A stretch of 64,000 nt of DNA. It comes from Ichthyophis bannanicus (lineage: Eukaryota > Chordata > Amphibia > Gymnophiona > Ichthyophiidae). The position numbers and the translations under genes were made by a program. The notes under the pieces were generated by a model. That model searched no databases. It saw only the letters and a list, made by a program, of their open reading frames with translations, and was not told where the DNA came from. The stretch spans positions 232,626,109 to 232,690,108 of the forward strand of contig CM066033.1 of NCBI GenBank assembly GCA_033557465.1, read 5' to 3'. Below are positions 22,313 to 34,254 of the stretch, one piece after another (positions within the stretch are counted from its first letter, which is position 1; every line of letters begins with the position of its first letter).

Positions 22313-23697
22313 TTTTACTGGCACAGAGTAGCCACACACCGTTACATCGTGCGGGTACTGTGCTCACCCTGAGTGTGCAATGAGGTGGCCAGGACCAGGT
22401 CAACAACACCTGCCATGGCTGATGGAGGCCAAGCGGGCATTCCAAAGCAGTGTTAATGTGTAAGATAGCTAGTTTCTGCACAAACACCATGGATATCCCT
22501 GTCTGCTGCCATCAGGCGCACACCCCCCCCCCGTGGCAAACATGGTCCCCATCAAGGGATCCACACTCTACCTCCCTGCAAAGGTGGCAGTAGAGGGCAA
22601 AACCAACCCCAGTCCTGCTGAGGAACACCACCACCACCCCCCCCCCTCCCCCCTAGGTAGGTAGGTAGCTCCATACACAGCCATAACACAATAGCAGACA
22701 GACATAAGCCCAGGGTATGGTAAGCTGCACTCCACCACCAGATATTCCCCTGCAGCAAGCCAACAGCCACTGCACCCTGCAAGCCATTATAGCAAGACAT
22801 TTACCAGCTACAAACAGTCTGCTGGTTAGTCCATAGTGCATGTTCCCAATGGAGATGCATGCACCCAGAACTGGACTGTCTGCATACACAGCAAGCAGAT
22901 AGATCAGTGACTGGGCCCCAAAGAAAAACCCATATCTATCACATGAGAGAACTACTATACAGCACTATGGAGGGGCCTAGCCATGCTGTGGTCACTGCAC
23001 AGTCAGGGTGAGCATGATCCCCCAGAAGGACATGCTTTGGCCACCCTGTCTGTGTAGGTGGTGGCCGGACACTACAATATCCCAGCCAATGTCCCTGCCA
23101 GGGCCCTATGCCCAGTGCAGATGCATCCTGGCCACGCCACCCTGCCCTGGCTATACCCATGGTACCTTGCACCTCATTATGCACATTGACTGGCCAATAC
23201 TGGCAACAGTGCTGGCAGTGCGGGCTGTTGAAGGGGCTTGCAGCCAACACCCACTGTATAGACAGACACACACTTCCACACCTCTGCCATCATGGTGCTA
23301 CGATTGAGGGGGTAAGTAGCCTTGCCCACCAAACCGGTCCTGAGCACGGCAAGGCATGGATATGGTACGCATTACAGCTGGTGGTCACTCCCCAGGGTGG
23401 TAAGCACCGTCAGAGGCCAGGCCTGGAGCATGCCCCGCAAACACCTAACAGATTGTTTGGATGGGGTCAACTAGCAGTATGTACGTAACGTATGGATAAC
23501 TGCCTGCCTGTGCTCCTAGCAAACGTCTCCGAGCTGTGTACCGTATACCTCAGGTGTAGGGTGACATTGGTAAGTTATGCAAGTGCTCGTTTTGGGTGCT
23601 GCATGCACGGTCCAATGTTCTGCCTTTCCAGGAGACATTGGCCAATGGGGCCTGTGGGTGTGGGTGTGTCTGCCCTTGATGGCTGCTGCTTTACGGC

Positions 23698-23889
23698 ACA
23701 GATTCCCAACTCCAGTCCAGGTTTGCATCACACTGTTCGGGTTTTCCTGCTATCCCTCATGAATATGCATGGGCTACATCTACATGCCATGGGGGTGGTG
23801 CATAGATATACAGCACAGGCATTTGTATGAGTGTCAGCATGGAACCTGACTGGTGTGTGGCCCACCAGGACTGCATTTGGGTGATTCTG
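23698..23889. repeat. Embedded palindromic module in copy C
   Basis: It corresponds to 13921-14113 in copy B, with CAGATTCCCAACTCCAGTCC at its left end and the complementary arm at the right. Confidence 0.7.
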
Positions 23890-24037
23890 CTCTAGGTACT
23901 GCCCCTGTTCATGGTGTCTGTGCTCAGTGGGGTAAAAGATAGATGTCTTACCATTGCATATGTCCCCGCCATGAAAGGTGTGTCCTTACTATCACTGTTT
24001 AGTTGTGGGAAAAATATGTGGGCAGGATTGGCAGTAG

Positions 24038-24116
24038 CCCCAGCTGGGCTTTGAACCTGTGACCTTCTGTTCTTGTATGCATTGTCTGTGTGCACTGCAC
24101 CACTGTGTAGCCACGG
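24038..24116 (-). promoter_or_regulatory. tRNA-like module C4
   Basis: The reverse-strand B-box-like CAGGTTCAAAGCCC (about 24046-24059) lies downstream of an A-box-like region around 24093-24105. Confidence 0.6.
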
Positions 24117-24460
24117 ATTGGTTGGATTCCCTGGACTGTCCATGACTGTGGATCCGGCAGGACCTGTCTGTTGCACATGGCTAGGCCTCTGTCTTCTGTG
24201 GTTAGCAGCCACTGCCCCCTGCACCACATGTACTTGTCCGCCAACATGCTGGCATGAACTTCTCGCAGAAAAAGCAGTTGACCTGATTGCAATGTGGCAG
24301 TATGGGACTGCATTTGGGGGACTTGGCTGTAGGTAATGCCCATTGTTGTGGTGTGTGTGCGGTGTTGGGTAAAATATGGGTGTTTTCCCCATGCATACAG
24401 GGGTGTCTGTGCTATCTTTATTTAGTGGTGGGTAAAATATAGGAACTGGGCTGGCAGGTG

Positions 24461-24539
24461 CCCCAGCTGGGTTTTGAACCTCTGCCCTCTGGTCCTGGAG
24501 GTAATGACTCTGTCCGCTGTATCACACTTTGGCCACAGA
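24461..24539 (-). promoter_or_regulatory. tRNA-like module C5
   Basis: The reverse-strand B-box-like AGGTTCAAAACCC lies near 24469-24481 and an A-box-like region around 24515-24528. It is homologous to B5. Confidence 0.55.
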
Positions 24540-25033
24540 GACAGTGCAGCCCCTGGAGGCAGTAAGCCTGGCAGGATGGAGTCACAAACCCTGCTCTACG
24601 CAATTCTACTGTGGGCATATGCACCCTGTCTGGTGACAAACGTGCACATAAACCCCGGAAATGACCACGGGAAATGTGGGACAAAATATCACCACGCTGG
24701 GCAACAGTGATATTAATGGGCAACCATAGCAAACACTCCCAGGAAAGCTCCAAAACGTGGAAATGTTTTTTGGAAGAGTCTCCTCTCAGTAGACCCTTCC
24801 AAAATTCATTTCTTTTTTCTGGAGCTTTGCTGGGTGTGATTTCTGTATTTGCCCATCACTATAACTGTTCCCCAGCTGAATTACTATTTTTAATAGTTCT
24901 GTTGTGGTCATTTTCTATTTTTATTTTCACTTTTGTGCTGTGCACATATATCACACTGCTCACGTTTTGCTGGTTTCCCCGGTTTTCCTGTACATTGCTG
25001 ACGGAAATGGTTTCTCTTCCCTTTAAATGCTTT

Positions 25034-25060
25034 CTACCGCGAGTGTTTCACTCGCGGTAG
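25034..25060. repeat. Perfect 12-bp hairpin in copy C
   Basis: CTACCGCGAGTG and CACTCGCGGTAG flank a TTT loop with complete pairing. It directly follows the conserved block near 24993-25030. Confidence 0.85.
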
Positions 25061-26105
25061 TTTTTACATGCAAATTCGGGCCCGATACTGTGCGGGGAGC
25101 CTCTCCCCTCCCACTCTCCACCCATTGACCCCGTCCCTCCGCCCCTCCGGAGCCTTCCTCCGCCCTCCTTTCGCCGTTCCACGCCTCTATCGGACATTTG
25201 CGGGCCCGCACTTGTACGGGGCCCGTTAGTGAGCCGCGTACCTGTGCGGGGGTGACACGCACGTGTGCGGGGCGTTTAAACGCGTTTCTGCGTGTTTCAG
25301 TGCCGCGTTGCCGTGCGCTATTTTGCGGCGCGCTATTTTGCGGATTTTAGTAAACATGCCCCAAAGTTATTTGTAAACTACTTTGACTTTAAGATAAAAT
25401 GGCATATAAACAAAGTTAAATAATAATAAAAATAGAAATAAATACATAGGAAGTCAAGAACTTGGTAACACTCTAATCCTGAGGAAGAGCAGACAACAGA
25501 AGCTGCCTGTGCTGGTGAGTGACCGGGCTTAAATTGTGCTTTAAAAGACAAAGACAGATTTGTGTTTCATTATGTGTCCTATAGCCCGCAGGAACTTTTT
25601 ATTTGTCCCAGGCAGCCAGTTTCAGTGTGCCCTTTTATTCTGGCTTGCGTTGCTTACCAGAGGCTTTAGGAGACGTGTTTTTGGTGGCACGGCAGTACCT
25701 TCAGATACAGGTCTGTAAAGTCAGTCAGCCTGCATGTGTGTGTGCCACACCCAAGAGCAGATTTTACTGGGAACTTCTATATGCCACCAAGTGATTTGTG
25801 CACAGCAGCCAAGGGCCCCCACAAACGCAGCTGTCCCTCAGGGATTGATGTTATCTGTGCTGCATTGTTTAATATTCACCTACTACCATTATTTACCATA
25901 ATTGCATCCCATCAGATCTAGTGCCCCCTTTATGCAAATATAGTATGTTGTACAACCCATTTTAAACTCACCAGATGACTGCTACGCTAATGCATTCTCC
26001 AGTTCCACACATCCTGATACAGCCTTAACTCCCAATGCTAATGCACCACCAGAAATCGTGCAATATGTCACTTTTGGCGTGTGCACCATAGGTTGGCCAT
26101 CCCTG

Positions 26106-26740
26106 CCCTAGGTGGTCCTTTGACATGAGGCCAGGCTAGTGGCCTCTTTAAGACTCTGCTGCTGGTCTAAGGGCCATAAATAATCAACTAAATCTCATTA
26201 AGCATTTTTGTCATGTCATGTTTTGCAGACATGCACGTTAATGAGCTGTTATGCAGGTATTTGCATTGCAGCAGCTCATTTGCATTTAAATAAACTTTCA
26301 CATGCAGTAGGCTGCAAGCAAGAGTTTACTACAAAGCTAGCGTCTTTTGCAATGCTCTATAGCCAAACGCTGTGTGCATTACAATACATAAAGCAGCTCG
26401 TTTTTATTGTAGACAATGATGTTTTTGTGTTTTTAATGTATAAAATCTGTTTTGCAATGAAATATCTCAGCTTAGTACATCAACCTCTATGGATTATGGT
26501 TTCAATTGATAGCATTCTGTGTCACTGTCAGTATCATCAATTTCAGAAAATCATATTACTGATTTTTACTGACATCTTGAAATAAAATAAAATCTGGAGA
26601 AAACCAAACTACAAACCCCCAAGCATGGGAATGGCTGTGGCACATGAGAAATACAGGAAGAATTCTTCCACTACTAAAAAATATTTAGTTGTTAGCCCAC
26701 TAGGAAATACAATAGCTCTAAATATTTGCATAAGAACTTA
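26106..26740. other. Unassigned stretch
   Basis: Apart from the hAT target duplication at 26106-26113, no feature was recognised. Confidence 0.4.
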
Positions 26741-26927
26741 GGGGTATGTTTACTAAACCGTCTTAATGTTACCGGCGTTAGTTGCAGTCTTACTGTGATG
26801 AATGCCATTTAAGGTAGTGGGCGTTCCGGTCTTAAGGTAGCATTTTGGGTTATCTCACGATAAAGGGAGCCGTGGCATGTTAATGCGCATTAGCCTTAAT
26901 TAGTCGTGCTGACCAGAAATCACCACA

Positions 26928-27000
26928 AAAGAGGTGCAGCACAATGGTTAATACATTGACTGCTGATGCAGTGGTCACGAGTTTAATCCCTCAGTGGGCT
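26928..27000 (+). promoter_or_regulatory. tRNA-like module D1
   Basis: An A-box-like GTGCAGCACAATGG (26933-26946) is followed by a B-box-like GAGTTTAATCCC (26979-26990). Confidence 0.65.
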
Positions 27001-27895
27001 CAGTTAAAAGACTGTCTGAGGTAATCCCTTTTCCTGCTTGTAACAGTCAGACACATCCCAACAATTTGCACAGCCAGCCAAAAAAGCCTCACCCCAGTGC
27101 CTCAACCTAATGCACCTTTTAGGGCACACCATAAGGCACATCATAAAGCACCACGTCATCCGAGGCAGGTCATAATGTGCCCCAGAGGGTGGCAGGAAAG
27201 GTTGGCACCCTCCAAGGCAGCATATAAGGCGCCCCATAAGCTGGCCAAACCTAAGGTGCCATGAAAGATGCCCCAGGGATGCCAAGGTGACACAGGAGAT
27301 GGTGCCCAGGGGCACAAAGGTGCCCCAAAGTCACAAGCATGAAATGTATGACTCAAACACAGATGGAACCATAATACTGCAGAGAGCACCAAGGAAAGGC
27401 AATGAACAAGTGATGGAAGGAAGTAGATGATGGAGCTCATGGACCAGCCAAATCTGCGTGCAGCCCATGTGGCAGCAGGTAAAGTGGACAAACATATCGG
27501 GGGCAGCTGTACCGATGTACAGGGTGATGGTAATGTACAGTGCAACAATGACAGTGTGTGGCAGAGGATGGGGATACGTGTCCACCAGAGGAGGTAGAGG
27601 TGGCAGGATAAGTGCAATGACAGGAGGACAGAGGAGAGCAGTGCCATGCAGAGCAGACACAGGAGAGGCAAGCATGAAGAGCCGCAATGCAGAAAAGTGT
27701 GCCAGAGCAGGACATGGGGTAGCAGCCTGCACGTTAGGGCAGGACGCCACACAGCTGGCACACATATATAGATGGACAGAAGGATGGATGGCAACAGTGA
27801 TGAGGGTATAATGTGGCAGCAGCACAGATCTGCACAGATATGACTGTTACACGAATTAAACGTAGTTGTGTAGGATAGCCATAAAAAAAGGGCAA

Positions 27896-27965
27896 CAGAG
27901 AGGAATCAAACCCATGACCTCTACTACTGAAGTCATTGCATTAACCATTGTGCTACATCACTATA
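27896..27965 (-). promoter_or_regulatory. tRNA-like module D2
   Basis: On the minus strand TAGCACAATGG (27945-27955) is followed by TGGGTTTGATT (27904-27914). It is among the best matches to tRNA promoter boxes and is the counterpart of 3795-3862 in copy A. Confidence 0.7.
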
Positions 27966-29255
27966 GGAGTTAGCATGCCAATGGATGTTACAGAAAGAGT
28001 ACACGTCACCATAAACCTGTCTGCTGTGGCTACCAGGATAGGATAGAACCAACAGTACCCATAATGCAATTCACATGCAGAACAGCAGTCTACATCTGCT
28101 CACCAGATGGGGTATGCACCTCTACAGCACGTCAGCTTGGTAGGGGGGAATGACTATGCATGTTACTAGCACAGAGTACCCACAGGCCATGCCAATGTGC
28201 GTGTTCTGTGCTCACCCTGAGGGTGAAGTAGAGTGGCCATCACCAGGTCCACAGTACCCGGGTTGGTTGAGGTGGGCTGTGCTGTAGGTCTCCATCAGTG
28301 CCAGTGTGTAATAAGTGATTTGTTGCTGACACCTTTAGGAGATCTCTGTGTCCATTTGTAATTGCTAGTTATGTCTGGCTCTTGTGGACCATGATGCACA
28401 CAGCATAGTGCATGTCCACTGTGCTTGCTATGGTCACCTTTTAGGGAGCAGGGCTGTGTCAGGGCTCACATGGCAACAATGTACTTAGCAAACCACCCTC
28501 TCTGGGTCAGGGAGGGGGACATGATCTGCCTCCAACAGACCCACACTCTCATCCCTTTTCAAGGGGGGCAGTGGAGGTACATGAGGACAGGCTGTGGGGC
28601 CAGCAACCCCAGTCCTGGTGGCAAACAGACAGCTGCTGAAGATCTGCACTTGGGACAGGGCCACTGGCAGATAGGTATTAGGCCAAGTCAGCTTAGCTTC
28701 CCCCCACTACAATCTGACATTCACCAGCAGAGGGCAGTCAGTGTGCACCTGCTGCACCCTGCAAGGTGGTGCAGTCATACAGATGCTAACTGCAGACAGT
28801 CTGCTAGCTAGTACATGTTTCTGGAGGAACTGTGTGCACCCAAAACTGGGATGTCAGCACACACCACACAGGTATGTCAGTGACTTGGCCCCAGAAAAGA
28901 GAACCCATAAATATCACTTGAAAAAAATAGCATATAGCACTAGGGGGGAACCTAGCCATGCCGTGGTCACTGCTCAGTCAGGGTGAAAGCGACCTCCCAG
29001 CATGACATGCTGTGGCCACCCTGTCCGTGCAGGTGGTGGTCGGGCACTACAATGACCCAGCCATTGCCCTATATCCTGTGCAAATGCATCCTGCCCATGC
29101 CACCCTGTCTGGGCCATAACCACAGTACCTTGCTCCTCATTATGCACATTGGCACACTGGAAACAGTGCAAGCAATGTGGGCTCAGTAAGGTGTAGGCAG
29201 CCACAACACACGGGATAGACAGACACACACTCCCACACCAATGCCAGCATTGTGC

Positions 29256-31306
29256 AAATATAAGAACATAAGATATGCCATACTGGGTCAGACCAAGGTC
29301 CATCAAGCCCAGTATTCTGTTTCCAACAGTGGCCAATCTAGGTCATATGTACCTAGCAGTTTCCCCAAGGGACACAGGTTCCACAATGCTTGTATTGGTT
29401 CAAGCATTGATATCCTGGGTCCCTTCTTAATAATGGTTTATGGACCTTTCCTCCAGGATCTTGTCCAAACCTTTTTTAAACACAGCTACACTAACAGCCT
29501 TTACTACATCCTCCGGTAACAAATTCCAGAGTTTGATTACATGTTGAGTGAAAAAATATTTTCTTTTATTAGTCTTAAATAGTTTACCCTGTAGCTTCAT
29601 TGCATGTCCCCCAGTCTTTCTATATTCTGATAAGGTAAACAATCGATCTACGTTTACCCGTTCCACTCCGTTCATTAATTTATAGACTTCTATCATATCT
29701 CCCCTCAGCCGTCTCTTTTCCAGGTTAAAGAGCCCTAACCTTTTTAGCCTTTCTTCATAGGAGTGTCCTTCCATCCCCTTTACCATTTTGGTGGCTCTTC
29801 TCTGAACCTTTTCTAAAATCGCTATATCCTTTTTAAGATACGGCGACCAGAATTGCACACAATATTCAAGGTGCGGTCTCACCATGGAACGATATAGAGG
29901 CATTATAATATCTTTTGTTTTATTTTCCATTCCTTTCCTTATCATACCTAGCATTCTATTTGCTCTCTTGGCCGCTGCTGCACACTGGGCCGAGGGTTTT
30001 AACATGGTATCCACAATGACGCCTAAATCTTTTTCCTGGGTGGTGGTTCCTAATGTGGAACCTTGCATCGTGTAACCATAGTTTGGGTTGTTCTTCCCTA
30101 GGTGCATAACCTTGCACTTGTCCACATTAAATTTCATCTGCCATTTTGATGCCCAAGATCCTCTTGCAATTTTCCACAATCCTCTTGTTTTTTAACAACT
30201 TTAAATAGTTTTGTGTCATCTGCAAATTTGATAACTTCACTCGTTATTCCACTTTCCAGGTCATTTATGAATATGTCAAACAGCAGCGGACCCAGCACAG
30301 ATCCTTGGGGTACACCACTATTCACTTTTCTCCATTGGGAAAATTGACCATTTAGCCCTACCCTCTGCTTTCTATCTTTTAACCAGTTCCTTATCCACAA
30401 TAGTACACTGCCTCCTATCCCATGACTCTTTAGTTTTGCCAAAAGTCTCTGATGAGGGACCTTGTCAAAGGTTTTCTGAAAGTCCAGATACACAATATCA
30501 ACTGACTCACCTTTGTCCACCTGATTATTCACTCCTTCAAAAAAACATAACAGATTAGTAAGACAAGATCTTCCTTGTCTAAAGCCATGTTGGCTGTCTC
30601 CCATTAGGTCATGACTATCTACATGCTGAGTAATTTTATTCTTTATGATGGTTTCTACCAAGTTTCCCGGTACTGATGTCAGGCTCACCGGATCATCCCT
30701 GTAACCCTTTTTAAAAATTGGTGTTACATTGGCGATCCTCCAATCTTCAGGTATTAGAGATGATTTTAATGATAGTTCACAGATTACTAATAGCAGGTCT
30801 GCAATCTCGTATTTCAGTTCTTTCTACACCCTTGGATGTATACCATCCGGCCCAGGTGATTTGCTACTCTTCAGTTTATCTAATAGTTGTAATACATCTT
30901 CCCGATGTATCGATATTTCCCTCAATTCTTCCGCACCTTTAAATACCACTTCAGTCATGGGTAACATCCCTACATCTTCCTCAGTAAAGAGTGAAGCAAA
31001 GAATTCATTCAGTCTCTCCGCTATCGCCTTGTCGCCTCTTAGTGCTCCTTTAACCCCTTTATCATCTAATGGACCAACTGACTCTCTCACAGGTTTTTTG
31101 CTACGAATGTACTTGAAAAGGTCTTTACTTCGCATTTTTGCTTCCGCAGCAAGCTTCTTCTCAAATTCTCCCTTTGCCTGCCTTATCAATGCCTTGCATT
31201 TGACTTGCCAGTGCTTGTGCTGTTTCCAGGTTTCGTCGTTTGGCTCTTTTTTCCATTTCCTGAAAGATGCTTTTTTGGCAACAACAGCCTCTCTGACCTC
31301 CCCTTT
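29256..31306 (-). mobile_element. CR1 LINE, 5' truncated, nested in GTA copy D, with 7-bp target duplication
   Basis: AAATATA occurs at 29256-29262 and again at 31307-31313. The unoccupied site is visible in copy F near 61250-61262. The sequence is very similar to the CR1 in copy B but extends further 5'. Both end in the same terminal repeat. Confidence 0.92.
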
Positions 31307-31396
31307 AAATATAGAGGTTTGTGGCAGCCCTGGCCGCCTCACCAGTCCTGGGCACAGTGCGGGCATTGCTATGGTACTCAATACTGTTAGGGTCAC
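29427..31396 (-). pseudogene. CR1 ORF2 reverse transcriptase, frameshifted
   Basis: Three open pieces (30824-31396, 30134-30688, 29427-30179) cover the linker, the RT (YLDFQKTFD, SGVPQGSVLG, KFADDTKLF) and the C-terminus. Compared with the CR1 in copy B, about 15 bases are missing near 30690 and about 16 near 30155, and a T creates a stop near 30824. The 5' end of the longest piece reads into flanking DNA. It cannot encode a working RT. Confidence 0.88.
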
Positions 31397-31457
31397 TCCC
31401 CGGGGTGGTAAACACTGTCAGAATCAATAACTGAAACACACACCACAGATATCAGAA

Positions 31458-31541
31458 AGGTTGCTATGATGAATCTCTATCAACAAATTGTGTTTAACTT
31501 AGGATTTGTTAGCTGACATTAATCATAGCAACCTTTTGATA
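31458..31541. repeat. Inverted repeat AAGGTTGCTATGAT in copy D
   Basis: AAGGTTGCTATGAT at the left and ATCATAGCAACCTT at the right can pair around a loop of about 55 bases. The same pairing is present in copy F (61399-61482). Confidence 0.7.
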
Positions 31542-31710
31542 TATGTGGAACGTGTTCCCAAGTTTAGGACGGCATTGCTAAGGTATGCAGGTGCCAGTAT
31601 TGGGAGATGCTGCTCCGTGCAGGGCCCAACAGCCTGACTCTCCATGAGGCTTTGGATAGTGGAGCCTGTGGGTGTGGGTGTTTATGCCCCTGTTGGCCTC
31701 TGCTCTAGGG

Positions 31711-31900
31711 CAGAGGTTCCCAACTCCGGTCCTGGTGGGCCAAACACTGTTCAGGTTTTCATGCAGTCCCTAATGAATATGCATGAGATACATTTGCATA
31801 CAATGGGGGCGGCGCATACAAATGCAGAACAGGCATATTTATTAGGGACAGCATGAAACCTGAATAGTGTTTGGCCCTCCAGGACTGCAGTTGGGAATTG
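31711..31900. repeat. Embedded palindromic module in copy D
   Basis: CAGAGGTTCCCAACTCCGG starts it and a complementary arm with AGTTGGGAATTG ends it. It is a counterpart of the modules in B, C, E and F. Confidence 0.75.
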
Positions 31901-32037
31901 CACATGTTTATGGTGTCTGTGCTCTGTAGGGTAAGATATAGGCATTTCAGGCATGTTTATTTTATCTGCAATAAAGGTTCCGCCTTTATTACCACGGTTT
32001 AGTACTGGGTAAAATATGGGGACAGGGTTGGCAGGAG

Positions 32038-32118
32038 CCACAGCTGGGACTTAAACTTGTGACCTTCTGCTCCTGAACACACTGACTGTGTGTACTGCAC
32101 CACACTGTTTCCACTGGG
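32038..32118 (-). promoter_or_regulatory. tRNA-like module D3
   Basis: The reverse-strand B-box-like CAAGTTTAAGTCCC and A-box-like GTGCAGTACAC are degenerate. The position matches C4 and the module at 61994 in F. Confidence 0.5.
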
Positions 32119-32440
32119 ATAGATCATTCCCTGGGGATACCATGACTGTTCGTCAGACAGACCCTGTCTGTTGCAGTGCACAGCACTCAGCTAAACGGGG
32201 CTTGGCTGTGGTCTGCTGTGGGCAGATGCCACTGCCCCTTCTGCCACCAGCACCCCTCTGCCACCATGGTGCCATGCCATTATGCCGGTGGTGCTGGTGG
32301 TACGCAGTCCCAGGCCATCCAGTGTGCTGGTAGGCAGCTGCCTATGGTGCGGGTTCTCGGGTAGGGGTGCCTACATGGACATGCGCGCTTCCCCCGGCAC
32401 CGCCTGCGAATGTTATGTGCCCTTGGGGTGCCCTTGGAGT

Positions 32441-32738
32441 GGAGGAGTGGCCTAGTGGTTGGGACAAGGTACTTCAGGCCGGAAGGTCGGGGGTTCAAAT
32501 CCCACTAGAGGACAGCAACCTTGGGCCGGAAGGACTGGGGTTTCTAGTCCCACAGGTGCTCCTTGTGGTCTTGGGCAAGCCACTTAACCCTCCATAGCCC
32601 ATGTTCCCTGTAAAATAGTTATCTCCAAGTTATAATGCCCTGTTCAATGTAATTTCAGTTTGTTCAATGTAAACCACACTGATGCAGAATAGCGCGGTAT
32701 ATATGAGAATATAAATAAAATAAATAACTAAATAAATA
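32441..32738 (+). mobile_element. tRNA-headed SINE nested in GTA copy D
   Basis: The head has A-box TGGCCTAGTGG and B-box GGTTCAAATCCC. The body resembles an L2-type tail (GGCAAGCCACTTAACCCTCC) and it ends in an ATAAATAAA-rich tail. Copy F (around 62365-62390) lacks it. The same family occurs at 34560, 38011 and, reversed, 46935. Confidence 0.85.
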
Positions 32739-33498
32739 CCTGCTGGGTAATATCCCCTATGACACTGTGGGACACACACTCATGCCCATGTTGTACCCTT
32801 GTCAGTTGCTGTCTTGCTGCTTTACAGTTTCGGCATTCCTATGTGCCACTTAGGCATCTGCCTAGTCCACACTGTGCCCCAACTGGAGAACAGCATGTGC
32901 CACCTGCAGCCCCCTGTATCCCATTTACAGCATAAGTACAGTTGCCCTTTCCTATGTGCCCACTCTGCTGTTGCTGCACATATGCACGCCATAACAAACC
33001 AGCTCAATCTAAATGACAGAAACCCGGATCAGCGCTATTTCAATGTGGGATCATTCACTTTGTAGGGGGACAGAGCATAGACCCTTCCAAACATGATATC
33101 TTAATTTTTATGCTTTGTCAGTAGTGTTGCTTTATGTTTATTATTAATATCACTATTGGCCAGCTTGGTTATTGGGATTTTAGATGTGGTTCTGGTCCTT
33201 TTATATGTTTATTTGCCTTTTTGGTCCCTGCACATGTATCACAACTATCACTTTTCTGGGTTTCCCTGCCTGTGCTGCACATTGCTGACTTAAATGGTTT
33301 CTTTTTCCTGCAAATGTGCCTAATGCGAGGGTTTCACTGGCGTAAGTTTTCAGACCCAGATTTCACAGCGTTAGTGTGCCTGGAGCCTCTCCCCTCCCAC
33401 TCTCCGCCCATTGACCCCTTCTTTCCGCCCTCTGGGAAGCCTTACTCCACCCTTCAGAGCCGGATTTCACAGCGTTAGTGTGCCTTAACGCCGCTGCC

Positions 33499-33569
33499 GC
33501 ATTATCGCGCGATAAGTGACATTATCACACGGTAATCACGCGATAACGTCACTTATCATGCGATAATGC
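33499..33569. repeat. Right-end hairpin of copy D
   Basis: Arms 33499-33526 and 33542-33569 pair almost perfectly, built on TTATCGCGCGATAA and its complement. It lies 40 bp from the right terminus, like the hairpins of E and F, but with unrelated sequence. Confidence 0.85.
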
Positions 33570-33608
33570 CACTACTGCAACGTTAAGATGGTTTAGTAAA
33601 CATACTCC

Positions 33609-34254
33609 ATAGTAGAGGATGACAGCAAAAGACCAAGCGATGCATCCAGTCTGCAGGGTATCTCTCTTTACTGCCGTTCATGCAGCGTGACTACTTGCAA
33701 CATGATTTCCTTTTTCTTGCTTATGTACTTGCCAGGAAGTGCCTTAACCGGCCCAAGTAACAATTGTTTGCTTTCTCTCCTAGCAATAAGACTAATAATC
33801 TTGCTTTCAGAAAACCCCCTGGGCTACTATGTGAGCTGCCAAAAATGCCATAATTTCCTAATATTTCTCTAAAAGGCAGGATCGCAGTTATACATGCCAG
33901 GGCATCACTGCTGGCTCACTGACTGCCTATCCTGTACACACTCCCAAACATAAAGGTGGAGAGGTCAATCTAGGTATACAATGAATATTGCAAACCATGC
34001 GGTATTGTATTTAATTTATTTATTTATTTACGTAATACTCTATAGTAATAAGAGAAGTCCCAAGCCTTCACTGCTTAAGTACCTATTTTTGATCTGTCAT
34101 ATAAGCAGGAAAAAAGTGATTTTTAAAATGAATGTTTGGCTGATCAAATATGTTAAGGAAGAAAAAAAGAAAACTGCTAAAAACAGCTAAATAAATTGCT
34201 GCCCTTCTTTTCAGTTAACTAAAAACAGGTGCTTGGAGCCAGAAGAATAAAGCT
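33609..34254. other. Mostly unassigned; possible CR1/L3 tail at its start
   Basis: The first 50 bases (ATAGTAGAGGATGACAGC, then CATCCAGTCTGC) resemble the reverse-strand 3' tail of the L3-like LINE. There is a short TTTA repeat near 34014-34030. No gene is supported. Confidence 0.4.

Larger units (their letters stand above)
21088..25362 (+). mobile_element. GTA element copy C, uninterrupted
   Basis: This 4275-bp copy is the cleanest reference. GGGGCATGTTTACTAAAC starts it, TTTAGTAAACATGCCCC ends it, and AAA flanks both sides as a 3-bp target duplication. It contains two forward and three reverse tRNA-like modules, a palindromic module, a perfect hairpin and a GC-rich 3' end. A 3-bp AT-rich duplication with G-rich termini recalls the PIF/Harbinger superfamily, but no DDE transposase or Myb-like frame is present, so the assignment is inferential. 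Confidence 0.9.
20827..26105. mobile_element. hAT-like element interrupted by GTA copy C
   Basis: The termini CAGGGGTGGCCAACC (20827) and GGTTGGCCATCCCTG (ending 26105) are near-perfect inverted repeats. The flanking octamers CCCTAGAT (20819-20826) and CCCTAGGT (26106-26113) match at 7 of 8 positions. Without copy C it is about 1.0 kb. The stretch 25366-25450 resembles an L2-type LINE or SINE tail. No transposase is seen. Confidence 0.85.
26741..33608 (+). mobile_element. GTA element copy D, with nested CR1 and SINE
   Basis: The left terminus is GGGGTATGTTTACTAAACC and the right terminus TTTAGTAAACATACTCC. The flanks are TTA and ATA, so the target duplication is imperfect. The left 1.1 kb is related to copy A and the remainder to copies B, C and F, making D a mosaic of subfamilies. 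It is about 4.5 kb without the CR1 and SINE. No transposase is seen. Confidence 0.8.

Noticed and set aside
25034..25060. Rho-independent terminator
   Set aside because: The hairpin lacks a following T tract and the sequence is eukaryotic.
29427..31396. LTR retrotransposon or endogenous retrovirus
   Set aside because: RT motifs and 3' ends are those of CR1 LINEs. No long terminal direct repeats, protease or integrase were seen anywhere.
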